From NCBI GenBank assembly GCA_013153965.1, contig JAADDJ010000044.1, positions 1 through 36,682 on the forward strand: 36,682 bases of DNA, in the 5' to 3' direction. Positions 1-8,729 of the stretch are shown piece by piece. Position numbers and translations under genes: made by a program. The DNA comes from Thermotogae bacterium (GTDB lineage Bacteria > Hydrothermota > Hydrothermia > LBFQ01). The number at the start of each line of letters is the position of its first letter. The stretch's first letter is position 1. The notes under the pieces were generated by a model. The model was given only the letters and a program-made list of their open reading frames with translations, made no database searches and had not been told where the DNA came from.

Positions 1-2
1 AA

Positions 3-125
3 GGCTCGCGTGAGGTTGAGGCGGAGTTGGACGCGCACGTGGAGAGGGCCATCGGAGAACGTCGTTATAGGAGCGACCGCCGTATAATATCCTCCCTCTT
101 CGGAGGGCGGTTAGCTCAGCGGTGA
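3..125 (+). CDS. C-terminal fragment of an upstream gene (partial, unknown product); possible overlap with the tRNA
   Basis: Frame 3 reads ..SREVEAELDAHVERAIGERRYRSDRRIISSLFGGRLAQR* with the codon style of neighbouring genes (GTTGAG, AGG, ATA). The TGA at 123-125 lies inside the tRNA. Confidence 0.4.
   Translation, partial: GSREVEAELDAHVERAIGERRYRSDRRIISSLFGGRLAQR
83..88 (+). promoter_or_regulatory. -10 box TATAAT upstream of tRNA-Val
   Basis: Exact TATAAT, 16 nt before the tRNA 5' end. Confidence 0.55.
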
Positions 126-177
126 GAGCACCGGTCTTACAAACCGGGGGTCGGAGGTTCGAATCCTCCACCGCCCA
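105..177 (+). tRNA. tRNA-Val (anticodon UAC)
   Basis: 73-nt cloverleaf: acceptor GGGCGGT/ACCGCCC, D-arm GCTC/GAGC, anticodon stem CCGGT/ACCGG with loop CTTACAA, T-arm GGAGG-TTCGAAT-CCTCC, discriminator A; CCA not encoded. Confidence 0.95.
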
Positions 178-180
178 CTT

Positions 181-888
181 CTAACCTTTCTCTTTGGGCT
201 CAAGCGTCTTGGCCACCCAGATACTCACCTCAAACAGCGCTATCAGCGGCAGCGACATGAGCAGAAGGCTGAACATATCCACCGTGGGCGATATGACGGC
301 CGTTAGGATAACTATCGCAACGATTATCTCCCTCCTCCTCCTCTGAAGGAGGCGGGAGCGCACTATCCCCAACTTGGCCAGTATGCCGACGGCCACCGGG
401 AGCTCAAAGACGACGCCGAAGATCACCGTACTCCAGAAGACGAAGTTTAAGTACTGGTTGGCATTCACCATCGTGGTGAAACCTTCGGAGAAGGATAGGA
501 GGAACTTCACGGCCCGCGGTATTATCACGAATATGGACATTAGTGCGCCGCCGTAGAAGAGGATTAGGGCACTAAGCAGGACGAGGGCGGCGGCCCTCTT
601 CTCATGCGGATACAGGGCAGGCTCAACGAAGCGCCATATCTCCCATAGGAAGTAAGGGAAGGTGAAGAATAGGGCCGCCATGAAGGCCACCTTCAACCTT
701 ACGAAGAAGGGGTCCTGAACGTTGAAGAGGTAGAGCTCGCCCACGGGTTTTGAGATGAAGTCCATTATTTGGCTGTGAAAGAACCACATGATAGCGACGG
801 CCAGAAGATACACGATTATGGCCCTTATGAGCCGAACCCTAAGCTCCTCAAGATGGGGGATCCAATCCTCCCAGCGCCAGCCTTCCAT
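181..888 (-). CDS. tatC: Sec-independent protein translocase TatC
   Basis: HLEELRVRLI, PFFVRLKVAF, FEPALYPHEKR-type and FGVVFELPVAV motifs; about 6 TM segments. Confidence 0.93.
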   Translation of the reverse strand: MEGWRWEDWIPHLEELRVRLIRAIIVYLLAVAIMWFFHSQIMDFISKPVGELYLFNVQDPFFVRLKVAFMAALFFTFPYFLWEIWRFVEPALYPHEKRAAALVLLSALILFYGGALMSIFVIIPRAVKFLLSFSEGFTTMVNANQYLNFVFWSTVIFGVVFELPVAVGILAKLGIVRSRLLQRRRREIIVAIVILTAVISPTVDMFSLLLMSLPLIALFEVSIWVAKTLEPKEKG

Positions 889-889
889 C

Positions 890-1858
890 TCAAACTCCGG
901 ACAGGAGCTGGAGGATCTCCACGGCGTTCGTGGCGGCTCCGCGACGCAGATTATCCGCGACCACCCAAGCGCTCAGGAGCCGAGGGTTGTCCGGATGGAA
1001 TCGGAGACGTCCCACGAAGACCTCATCCCTACCCTCAACGTCCATGGGCGTTATGTAATCCTCTCCGAGGAGAATCAGCCCGGGGAAATCTCGCAGGACC
1101 TTATAGACGTCCTCTATGGGAGGAGCACTGTCAAGGAGAACATGGACGGCCTCGCTGTGCCCCACCTTGACCGGCACCCTCACGGCCGTGGGATTTACGG
1201 GGATGTCGGCGTGGAGGATCTTACGGGTCTCGTTTATCATCTTCCACTCCTCCGTGGAGTATCCCTCCCTGAAGTCCCCTATCTGGGGGATGACGTTGCG
1301 ATGTATCCTCTTGGCGAAGGGGGTGTGGTCGTAGAATCCCCCATCCTCCTCCGCCTCAAGGGCGAAGATGCCGCGATAACCCGCCCCGGACACCGCCTGA
1401 AAGGTCACCACATTGACCTCCTCTATGCCGAAGGCATCCAGGAGAGGTTTTAGGAATATGACCATCTGGATGGTTGAACAGTTGGGGTTGGCTATTATCC
1501 CTTGGTGTTCGTGCGCGTCCTGCGGATTCACCTGGGGAACCACCAGGGGGACCCTCTCGTCCATCCTGTAGGCCGAGGAGTTGTCAATGACGACGGCCCC
1601 CTTGCTGACGAAGACGGGGGCGTAAGCGCGGGCCGCGTGGGAGCCCGCCGAGAAGAGGGCGAAATCAACCTCCGGAATCCCCTCCTCAACGTCCAGCACC
1701 CTGTACTCCCTTCCGAAGAAGGTGATGCTCTTCCCCGCGGACCTCCTGGTGGCCATCGGGAAAAGCTCTATGGGGATCTTCGGAGCCACCCGCTCCTCCA
1801 ACACCCTGAGCATAGTGTCGCCGACCAATCCGGTCGCTCCTACTACCGCTATTCGCAA
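890..1858 (-). CDS. asd: Aspartate-semialdehyde dehydrogenase
   Basis: VVGATGLVGDTMLRVLEER, NPNCSTIQM, VSGAGYRG motifs; TTG start. Confidence 0.95.
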   Translation of the reverse strand: MRIAVVGATGLVGDTMLRVLEERVAPKIPIELFPMATRRSAGKSITFFGREYRVLDVEEGIPEVDFALFSAGSHAARAYAPVFVSKGAVVIDNSSAYRMDERVPLVVPQVNPQDAHEHQGIIANPNCSTIQMVIFLKPLLDAFGIEEVNVVTFQAVSGAGYRGIFALEAEEDGGFYDHTPFAKRIHRNVIPQIGDFREGYSTEEWKMINETRKILHADIPVNPTAVRVPVKVGHSEAVHVLLDSAPPIEDVYKVLRDFPGLILLGEDYITPMDVEGRDEVFVGRLRFHPDNPRLLSAWVVADNLRRGAATNAVEILQLLSGV

Positions 1859-1866
1859 GATACTCT

Positions 1867-1872
1867 ATTCTA
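1867..1872 (-). promoter_or_regulatory. -10 box TAGAAT for asd
   Basis: 8 nt upstream of the TTG start at 1858. Confidence 0.5.
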
Positions 1873-1914
1873 AGCGTGAAGGGGTAGGACTGGAACGGAG
1901 GGGCAGAACGGGTA

Positions 1915-1920
1915 TAGAAT
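1915..1920 (+). promoter_or_regulatory. -10 box TAGAAT (within TATAGAAT) for the barrel/TPR gene
   Basis: 14 nt upstream of the ATG at 1935; divergent to the asd promoter. Confidence 0.4.
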
Positions 1921-1934
1921 TAAAAGGTAAAAAT

Positions 1935-3536
1935 ATGGGTTTTGTATTCTGGTATCTCGGGAACGGAGCGGAATACACGGTGGAACCTAAGAGCTTGGGG
2001 ATGTTCCACCGGGAACACTTCGTCGGTTTCCGGCAGGAGGAGATTACGATAACCACCGACCGCCTCGTCCTCAACCTGAAGGGGGGGTACATAACCGGCA
2101 TAGAGAGGACGGACGATTACGGGCGCGTCGTCGGGGACTACGACGCCACATTCACGGGACTGAACGTCATATACATGAATGCCCCCCTAACGTCGTGGGG
2201 ATGGACATTCGGCGTTGGGCCGGGAGTCCTCCTGTCCAAGATTTACGATGCGACCGATTACGCCATAACGTTGAATGCGATGGTTATGGGAAGGCTTGAG
2301 AGCGGGGAGGTCCTCGTGAGTATCCAGAACGTGGGATACGGCAGCACCCTACCCACACCCGAGCTGTACATTCGGGGCATAACCTACAACCAGAACTTCA
2401 AATTCGGCCCCTTCGTGCGCCTCTTCGGGGACAGGGACTTGGACGGTGGCTTCATATTCAAAATGGACCTTTCGCCTCTGGAGATGCGGGTCTCCCCCTC
2501 GCTCCGAAACACTCTGGCGGGTATGTCCTTGGAGGTGGGACCTCTGGAATTCTCCTACGACTATGAGTACTACTGGATAGGGTACTCCACCCACCGGATC
2601 GGCCTCGTGGTATCGTGGGGCAGGCAGAGGGCCTTGGAGGAGCAGTTGCGTGAGCATGAGCGCAGGCTCAAGGAGCACGAGAGACGCATAGCCTATCAGG
2701 AGCGGGAGATTAAACGGTTGAAGACGAAGATATCCGCGCTGGAGAACAAGGCGCGGGAGTACGCCCAGAATCTGGTGAAGCAGGCCGAGGCGACGGAGGA
2801 TCCCGAGGAGGCTCTGAGGAAGCTGGAGATAGCATACGCCTTTGATACCACCTTGAACGTTGAGGGCAAGATAGAGGCTCTGCGCGAGAGGATAGCGCGG
2901 CGGAAGAAGACCGCCGGCATCCGCAGGGTTGAAACCCTCCTTAAGAATGGTCTGTACTCGGACGCTCTGGCGGAGGCTCTTCTCCTCGTTGAGGAGTTCC
3001 CCGATGATCCCGACGTCCTGAAGATTTACAGGCGGGTGAAGAGGCGGGTTGAGGCGAGTCGGAACTCCAGAACCATAAGCAAGAAGGCCGAGAGCAAGTA
3101 CGTTAAGGGAAAGCTGGAGCGGGCTGAGGAGCTCATCCGCAAGGGAAAGTACGTTGAGGCGGCGAGGATCGTGGCCACGCTCCCAGCCGGTCCGGATAAG
3201 GTGAGGCTTCTAAAGCGCCTGCAGAAGGCCTCTGACGTCTTCGTTGAGAAGGCCAAGTACTACATAGAGCGGGAGGAGTGGGCGAGGGCGAAGTACTACC
3301 TTGAGAAGGCCCTGAAGATATATCCCAATCCGGAGGCCACGAGCCTCCTCTCTTACGTTGAGAGCCGCATAAAGAAGAGCGCCCATCTCCACTACATACG
3401 GGCCTTGGAGCTCTACCAGAAGGGGGATATAGTCGGAGCCTTCGCCCACATAAAGGAGGCCTACCTCCTTGATCCCAAGAACGAGCGGTACCGCGGCGTA
3501 TATTACAGGCTTAAAAACGCTCTGGAGGAGAAATGA
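1935..3536 (+). CDS. PorV/PorQ(UPF0164)-like outer-membrane barrel fused to coiled coil and C-terminal TPR region
   Basis: N-terminal amphipathic beta-rich region ending LEVGPLEFSYDYEYYWIGYSTHRIGLVVSWG, then heptad-rich EEQLREHERRLKEHERRIAYQEREIKRLKTKISALE, then TPR-like helices. The ORF-track start at 1722 is antisense to asd, so ATG 1935 is preferred. Confidence 0.6.
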   Translation: MGFVFWYLGNGAEYTVEPKSLGMFHREHFVGFRQEEITITTDRLVLNLKGGYITGIERTDDYGRVVGDYDATFTGLNVIYMNAPLTSWGWTFGVGPGVLLSKIYDATDYAITLNAMVMGRLESGEVLVSIQNVGYGSTLPTPELYIRGITYNQNFKFGPFVRLFGDRDLDGGFIFKMDLSPLEMRVSPSLRNTLAGMSLEVGPLEFSYDYEYYWIGYSTHRIGLVVSWGRQRALEEQLREHERRLKEHERRIAYQEREIKRLKTKISALENKAREYAQNLVKQAEATEDPEEALRKLEIAYAFDTTLNVEGKIEALRERIARRKKTAGIRRVETLLKNGLYSDALAEALLLVEEFPDDPDVLKIYRRVKRRVEASRNSRTISKKAESKYVKGKLERAEELIRKGKYVEAARIVATLPAGPDKVRLLKRLQKASDVFVEKAKYYIEREEWARAKYYLEKALKIYPNPEATSLLSYVESRIKKSAHLHYIRALELYQKGDIVGAFAHIKEAYLLDPKNERYRGVYYRLKNALEEK

Positions 3537-6500
3537 TGCTGGCGATTCTGATATCGGGTGTGTATCTGACCTCACGTCTGAATGCGGGAGAGGGGAAGGC
3601 GGCCACCCTCCTATCCGACGGCAGTTTCCTCGTCGCATCCTACTTGACCTCCTCAACTCTCACCCAGATAGACTCCCTCGGTCGGCCGATCCTTAGCGTA
3701 TCATTGCCTACAAGTTTTGAAGTTCTGAAGCGTCTGCGCTCCTACGGGGATGCCGTGTGGGGCGTGTCCGACTCCGCCTTCATTAGGATAATGTGGCCCG
3801 ACTCCGCTCTGGCCATAAATATGGCCACGTGGCCTTATCTGGATGAGCCTCTGGACGTTCTTCCGGTGAGCGGGGACTCGGCCATATTCGTGATTTACGA
3901 CTACTTGGGGATGGGAGGCGAGTATAAACTCCTCCTCTGGGACGGTAGTACGTTCTCCAGAGTGATATCAACGGGTATAAGCTCAATCCGGAACGTCGGG
4001 GCCGTGTTCCCCACCGTTGATGGTATCCTCGCCATCCTCTACGAGGATACCGTCTCCATGCACGTCATAAACTTTGACCCCAATTTGAACGAGATATGGA
4101 GCGCCGAGATTGAATTCTCGGACGAGTACTATCTGGATATCACGGCTCCCCCGAGCGCCGTATCCCTACCCTCCGGGAACGTGCTCGTCGCCTTCACCGT
4201 GGATTCCGCGGGATTGGGCCGATGGGCTTACCTCATGTTTGACGCCTCCGGGAACCTTTTGGATGCCAAGATGATGTTCCCGAGCGGCCAGGAGGACTTC
4301 TCCCATCGCCTGATGTACGCGGAGGGCTCCGGAGACGCCATACTCCTCGTCGGTGAGGTCTATGGTGCCGCGGCTTCCGCCGCCGCCGTCCTTCTGGATA
4401 CCTCCGGAGCACCCCTGAAGTCCGTGAATCTCTTGAGCGCCGCGAGCGCCGTATGGGCATCGTCGGGGCCGTACGGATACACCATCGTAGGCTCTGATCC
4501 CTCCAGCATCCTCTTCTACCGGCAGACTCCCGGCCTCGGTCCCTGCGATACCCTCGCATTCTCCCTCTACGTTGCCGACCTCCCCGTATCCACGGGTGGC
4601 ATAGACACCCTATGGGCGTCCATGTACTCTTCGTACTCCCTCCACGAGGAAGTGCTTACACCCCAGAGCCTTCCCTCCTACTCCCTCCTGTGCAGCGACA
4701 CCTTGAGGGTTGATACCGTACCGCCAACGGTCGTGGGCACGTACCCGCCTAACGGCGCCACGGGCGTGCCGGAGACCACGACCATATCGGTAGCCTTCAG
4801 CGAGCCCATAGACACCACCACCTTCAACGCATCCAACGTTAGCCTGAGTGCGAGCATCCCCTACAGCACCCACTGTCCCACCGATTCCATATGCCAGATC
4901 ACCCACTCCCCCTTCCCTCCGGGAGTGAGCGTCTCCGTCTCCCTATCCTCCGGTATAACGGACCTCGCATCCAACCCTCTCACGCCCTACTCCTTCGCCT
5001 TCCAGGTGGCCGCCGCGCCTCCGCCCGCGGACACGCCCCGTGTCATCCTAACCTCACCCGACAGCGGCGAGATAAACGTGCCCCTGAACGCGAACATAGG
5101 CGTGTGGTTCTCAACCGAGATAGATACCCTGACACTCAACACATCCACCGTCAGCATATGGGGTTGGGATGGGGACAGCACCGTGGTATATACCTTCACG
5201 AGGACGTGTCCCACCACCCTCTTCTGCGTCCTTGACCCCTCGCCCCTATTCCGCCCGAGGGAGATGGTGAGCATTCATTTTTCGGATGGCATACTGGACC
5301 GCTCCGGCGCCATCCCTCTGATACCCAAGACCGTAATCTTCTGGACGCAGGAGGTTGATACCCTTCGCCCCGTGATCGTATTCACCGTTCCGGACAGCGG
5401 GGCCACGGGCGTTCCCACCAACACCAACGTGGGTGTCCAGTTCTCAAGGGATATGGACACCACGACCATACCGGGGAACGTGCTCATCACCGGCAGCATC
5501 TCGGGAACCCACTCCTACTCGGTCTCATGTCCCACCTTGGACTACTGTGTCCTGAATCCGTTCCCTGACTTCGCGATAGCCGAGACCGTGAGGGTGGAGT
5601 TCTCGGACGCCATAACGGATATTGACGGACGAAATCTGGTCCCCAAGACAGTTGAGTTCCAGACGGGGGGCGGAGAGGATAACATCCCTCCGACGGTTGA
5701 GATAATCGCGCCGGCCAACGACACCATCATCACCTACACCAACGGCGAGATAATCCGCGCGTACGTATCCGACGGTGGGAACGGCATACAGAGGGTTGAT
5801 TGGGTCCTCGGCAGCCAAACCTACAGCGCACCCACCAACTGCGAGGGGGCCCTATACCTTGACCCCGACACATCCTGCTTCACTATGCCCGACCTGCCGG
5901 GTGGGGTCTATCTGGTGAAAGCCTTGGCCTTTGACAGAAGCAACAACGTGGCCTACGATAGCGTATGGGTCTCCCTGAACGATACGACCTCCCCCTACGT
6001 CATATTCACCGAGCCGTCGGACGGTGCGGTCGGAGTCTCGCCCCACACCGATATTCGGGTGGTATTCTCCGAGAGTATGGACACCACCGTCTCCGGAAAC
6101 GCGACCATCTCCGTGGGTACGACCGAATACGCCCACACTCAACTGTGGGAAGATGACCACACCCTCGTGCTGGATCCCACCGACGCCTTCCCGTACGACA
6201 GTACCGTCGTGGTGTCCTTGGACTCCTTCGTGGATATAGCCGGCAACTCCATGGTACCCTACACCTTCTCCTTCCGCATAGTCCCCAACGCATCCGTGAT
6301 CGCCAGAATTATTACCGTCAGTCCCGAGACCCTGTACGTGGGGGCGGAGGATAGCGTCCTCGTGCGCGGCGTCGTCTCATCTACGTATCCGATAACGGGC
6401 GCGGAACTCCTCCTTGACGGCACCACATCCTTCCCCATGCGGGCCGAGGATGGGGCCTACGATGAGGTGGAGGAGACGGTATCCGTGAGGATATACACGC

Positions 6501-6856
6501 AGGAGGAGGGCACCCATACCCTCGTCCTAAGGGGTAGGAACGCGTACGACTACGGCGACTCTCCCGCGGCCACCCTCTACGTCCTGAGGATCCCATTCCT
6601 CAGCGACGATAACGTGATCATCTATCCCAACCCGACCAGAGGGCAGGCCAAGGTCAAATTCGTCCTCGGAGGGGACGCGCAGGTGGTTCTGGAGGTCTTT
6701 GACCTGAAGGCGCGCAGGGTCTTCTACCGGACCGACCTGTTTGAGGGATACACTCCCCACGTCATAGACCTTCCGCAGCTACCCCCCGGCCTGTACCTCC
6801 TACGGCTGAAGGCCAAGGATAAGAAGGTTGAGAAGTGGTTCTCGGTGATCAGGTAG
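3533..6856 (+). CDS. Large secreted protein: beta-propeller-like N-terminus, SbsA/Big_5 Ig-like repeats, T9SS type A-like C-terminal sorting domain
   Basis: Repeats of (P)SDGAxGVPxxTxIxVxFSexxDTxT; C-terminus IIYPNPTRGQAKVKFVLGG..VVLEVFDLKARRVF..LPPGLYLLRLKAKDKKVEKWFSVIR. Confidence 0.82.
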   Translation: MMLAILISGVYLTSRLNAGEGKAATLLSDGSFLVASYLTSSTLTQIDSLGRPILSVSLPTSFEVLKRLRSYGDAVWGVSDSAFIRIMWPDSALAINMATWPYLDEPLDVLPVSGDSAIFVIYDYLGMGGEYKLLLWDGSTFSRVISTGISSIRNVGAVFPTVDGILAILYEDTVSMHVINFDPNLNEIWSAEIEFSDEYYLDITAPPSAVSLPSGNVLVAFTVDSAGLGRWAYLMFDASGNLLDAKMMFPSGQEDFSHRLMYAEGSGDAILLVGEVYGAAASAAAVLLDTSGAPLKSVNLLSAASAVWASSGPYGYTIVGSDPSSILFYRQTPGLGPCDTLAFSLYVADLPVSTGGIDTLWASMYSSYSLHEEVLTPQSLPSYSLLCSDTLRVDTVPPTVVGTYPPNGATGVPETTTISVAFSEPIDTTTFNASNVSLSASIPYSTHCPTDSICQITHSPFPPGVSVSVSLSSGITDLASNPLTPYSFAFQVAAAPPPADTPRVILTSPDSGEINVPLNANIGVWFSTEIDTLTLNTSTVSIWGWDGDSTVVYTFTRTCPTTLFCVLDPSPLFRPREMVSIHFSDGILDRSGAIPLIPKTVIFWTQEVDTLRPVIVFTVPDSGATGVPTNTNVGVQFSRDMDTTTIPGNVLITGSISGTHSYSVSCPTLDYCVLNPFPDFAIAETVRVEFSDAITDIDGRNLVPKTVEFQTGGGEDNIPPTVEIIAPANDTIITYTNGEIIRAYVSDGGNGIQRVDWVLGSQTYSAPTNCEGALYLDPDTSCFTMPDLPGGVYLVKALAFDRSNNVAYDSVWVSLNDTTSPYVIFTEPSDGAVGVSPHTDIRVVFSESMDTTVSGNATISVGTTEYAHTQLWEDDHTLVLDPTDAFPYDSTVVVSLDSFVDIAGNSMVPYTFSFRIVPNASVIARIITVSPETLYVGAEDSVLVRGVVSSTYPITGAELLLDGTTSFPMRAEDGAYDEVEETVSVRIYTQEEGTHTLVLRGRNAYDYGDSPAATLYVLRIPFLSDDNVIIYPNPTRGQAKVKFVLGGDAQVVLEVFDLKARRVFYRTDLFEGYTPHVIDLPQLPPGLYLLRLKAKDKKVEKWFSVIR

Positions 6857-6862
6857 TTATCC

Positions 6863-7810
6863 TCACTCCTCCAACTTCTCAACGTTGAGAACGCTCTTCT
6901 GATCGGTGATGAGGACCTTTATCTTGTCCCCCAGCTTGTCTATGTACATGTAAGTGAGGATTTTGGGATTCCGCCTTATCACGTCCCCCACGACCGATAG
7001 GGCCTTGGCCTTCCCCTTAGCCTCCACCATCATCCTCTCCACCTTGAGGCTCTCCTTCTTTATGGCGTACTTCATCTTTAGGGCCTCCTGCTCGGCTATA
7101 CGGCGCTCCTCAAGGGCCTTCTCGTAGTCGGGGGAGAGCTTTATGTCCCTTATGACGGCATCTATGAAGAGGAAGCCCATGGGCTCAATCTTCTTCTTTA
7201 TGTACTCCTTCAGGTCGTACTCAACCTTGTGCTGGCTGAAGGATATGAGATCCTCGGCCGTGTATTTGGATATTATGTACTTGATCGCTCCCACGAAGGT
7301 GGGCCTTATGAACTTCTCCTCGTAATCGGGGCCGAAATTCCTATGTACGTTCATCAGATTCTCGGGCACGAGTTTGTACCACATCGTCGCCTCAACACCG
7401 ACGGTGATGCCGTCGCTACTGGTACCCCACACCGTCCCCTCACCCTTGCGCTTCTTCGTAGGGCTTATCGTAACTTCCCGCACCCGCAGGTCGTACAGAT
7501 ACACGCTCTCAAAGAAGGGCATGACGAAGACCGTCCCCTCATTGACTATGCTGTACGTCCTGAAGAGGCTGTTGAACTTCACGCCGGCGTTCCCTTGGGG
7601 GACCACCTTTATGGACATGAAGGCGAGGGCTATGAGGATGGCGACCAGGGAGCCAACTATCAGCTGGGGTGTGAGGATGAACTTGCGCACCGTCCTTATG
7701 TCCCCTCCCCTCTCAACCAGAACCTCCTGCGTCCCGTACTTATAGACGAGATAGATCAAAACGACGACCAGAAGGACGGGTACGACAACGTTTATCACGT
7801 CGTAGTTCAT
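6863..7810 (-). CDS. SPFH/Band 7 (prohibitin-like) membrane protein
   Basis: Two N-terminal TMs, VVPQGNAGVKFNSLF..NEGTVFVMPFFESVYLYDLRVRE, DAVIRDIKLSPDYEKALEERRIAEQEALKMKY. Confidence 0.88.
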   Translation of the reverse strand: MNYDVINVVVPVLLVVVLIYLVYKYGTQEVLVERGGDIRTVRKFILTPQLIVGSLVAILIALAFMSIKVVPQGNAGVKFNSLFRTYSIVNEGTVFVMPFFESVYLYDLRVREVTISPTKKRKGEGTVWGTSSDGITVGVEATMWYKLVPENLMNVHRNFGPDYEEKFIRPTFVGAIKYIISKYTAEDLISFSQHKVEYDLKEYIKKKIEPMGFLFIDAVIRDIKLSPDYEKALEERRIAEQEALKMKYAIKKESLKVERMMVEAKGKAKALSVVGDVIRRNPKILTYMYIDKLGDKIKVLITDQKSVLNVEKLEE

Positions 7811-8049
7811 AACCTCTGAACCGTGTAGTCCTCTATTATAGGGTTGGAGAGGACGTCCCGGGCTATCCTGTCAACCGTCCTCTCGGCCTCCTCCTCGCTC
7901 TCGGCCTCCACGATCAGGTTTATGCTCTTGCCCACGCGCACGTCCTCCACCCTCACGCCCATATCCCTCAGGACGCCCGCGACCGCCCTACCTTGGGGGT
8001 CAAGGAGATCCCTCTTCGGCATGACTATCACCCTGAACTTGAACCGCAT
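7807..8049 (-). CDS. purS: Phosphoribosylformylglycinamidine synthase subunit PurS
   Basis: MRFKFRVIVMPKRDLLDPQGRAVAGVLRDMGV..VRVGKSINLIVEA..; start at ATG 8049 preferred over the TTG at 8088 of the ORF track. Confidence 0.85.
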   Translation of the reverse strand: MRFKFRVIVMPKRDLLDPQGRAVAGVLRDMGVRVEDVRVGKSINLIVEAESEEEAERTVDRIARDVLSNPIIEDYTVQRL

Positions 8050-8059
8050 CGGACCGAAT

Positions 8060-8065
8060 ATTATA
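8060..8065 (-). promoter_or_regulatory. -10 box TATAAT for purS
   Basis: 10 nt upstream of ATG 8049. Confidence 0.45.
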
Positions 8066-8084
8066 GCCCCGACGCCGAAGCCGG

Positions 8085-8660
8085 TCAATCCTCCAGATCC
8101 CTGTAGGTGAAACTATCCACGGTGTAGTACTTGACCACCGTCCGGGGATCCTCATACACGCTCGGGGGCAGGCCGGCCTTTCGGGCCAGCTCCACGAGGA
8201 ACTGAACGGGGTCCGGAATACTCTCCCACACCTGCGGTAGGAAGGTGGCCCGGCCCGATGGATGCTCAAGGATGAGACCCATGCCCGGGGAGATCTTCCT
8301 GACCAGGTCCTCAAAGTTCTCGTAAGGTAGGATCTTAGGCTCGGAGAGTACGCTCACCTCAACCTCCACGTAGGGCCACTCCTCGGGCTGCAGAGGGGGG
8401 AAGCGGGGGTCCCTGAAGGCGGCGGCTATGGCGTTGTAATGCACGTCCTCGGCCAAAGGTCTATGGGCCTCCACGCTACCTATACAACCTCGCAGATTTC
8501 CAAACTTCGTGAGGGTGACGAAGCTGGCCCCCTTCTCCCGAAGGCGGGGGGGGAGGAGGCTGATGTCCGGAGGAGTCAGATCCCCCCTGAAGGCCCGGGA
8601 TATGGCCGAGTGGGCTATATCCAGAAGCAGTTTCTTCTCCTCGCGAGTCAGCGGCTTCAT
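8085..8660 (-). CDS. AMMECR1-domain protein (AmmeMemoRadiSam protein A-like)
   Basis: FVTLTKFGNLRGCIGSVEAHRPLAEDVHYNAIAAAFRDPRFPPL..VEVSVLS..GMGLILE..ATFLPQVWE. Confidence 0.93.
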   Translation of the reverse strand: MKPLTREEKKLLLDIAHSAISRAFRGDLTPPDISLLPPRLREKGASFVTLTKFGNLRGCIGSVEAHRPLAEDVHYNAIAAAFRDPRFPPLQPEEWPYVEVEVSVLSEPKILPYENFEDLVRKISPGMGLILEHPSGRATFLPQVWESIPDPVQFLVELARKAGLPPSVYEDPRTVVKYYTVDSFTYRDLED

Positions 8661-8670
8661 TTCACAGTGA

Positions 8671-8676
8671 ATTGTA
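8671..8676 (-). promoter_or_regulatory. -10 box TACAAT for the AMMECR1 gene
   Basis: 10 nt upstream of ATG 8660. Confidence 0.45.
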
Positions 8677-8709
8677 AGGGCGAAGGGGGGCGTTGGCTTC
8701 TTTCCGGTC

Positions 8710-8715
8710 TATAAT
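8710..8715 (+). promoter_or_regulatory. -10 box TATAAT
   Basis: 14 nt upstream of GTG 8730. Confidence 0.45.
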
Positions 8716-8729
8716 AGCCTACCTACGGT

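Noticed and set aside
769-1453. Overlapping + strand ORFs (133 and 221 aa)
   Set aside because: Antisense to tatC/asd; no domain signal.
1722-1934. N-terminal extension of the barrel/TPR protein from GTG 1722
   Set aside because: This part is antisense to the asd coding sequence and shows no signal peptide; ATG 1935 is preceded by a -10-like box.
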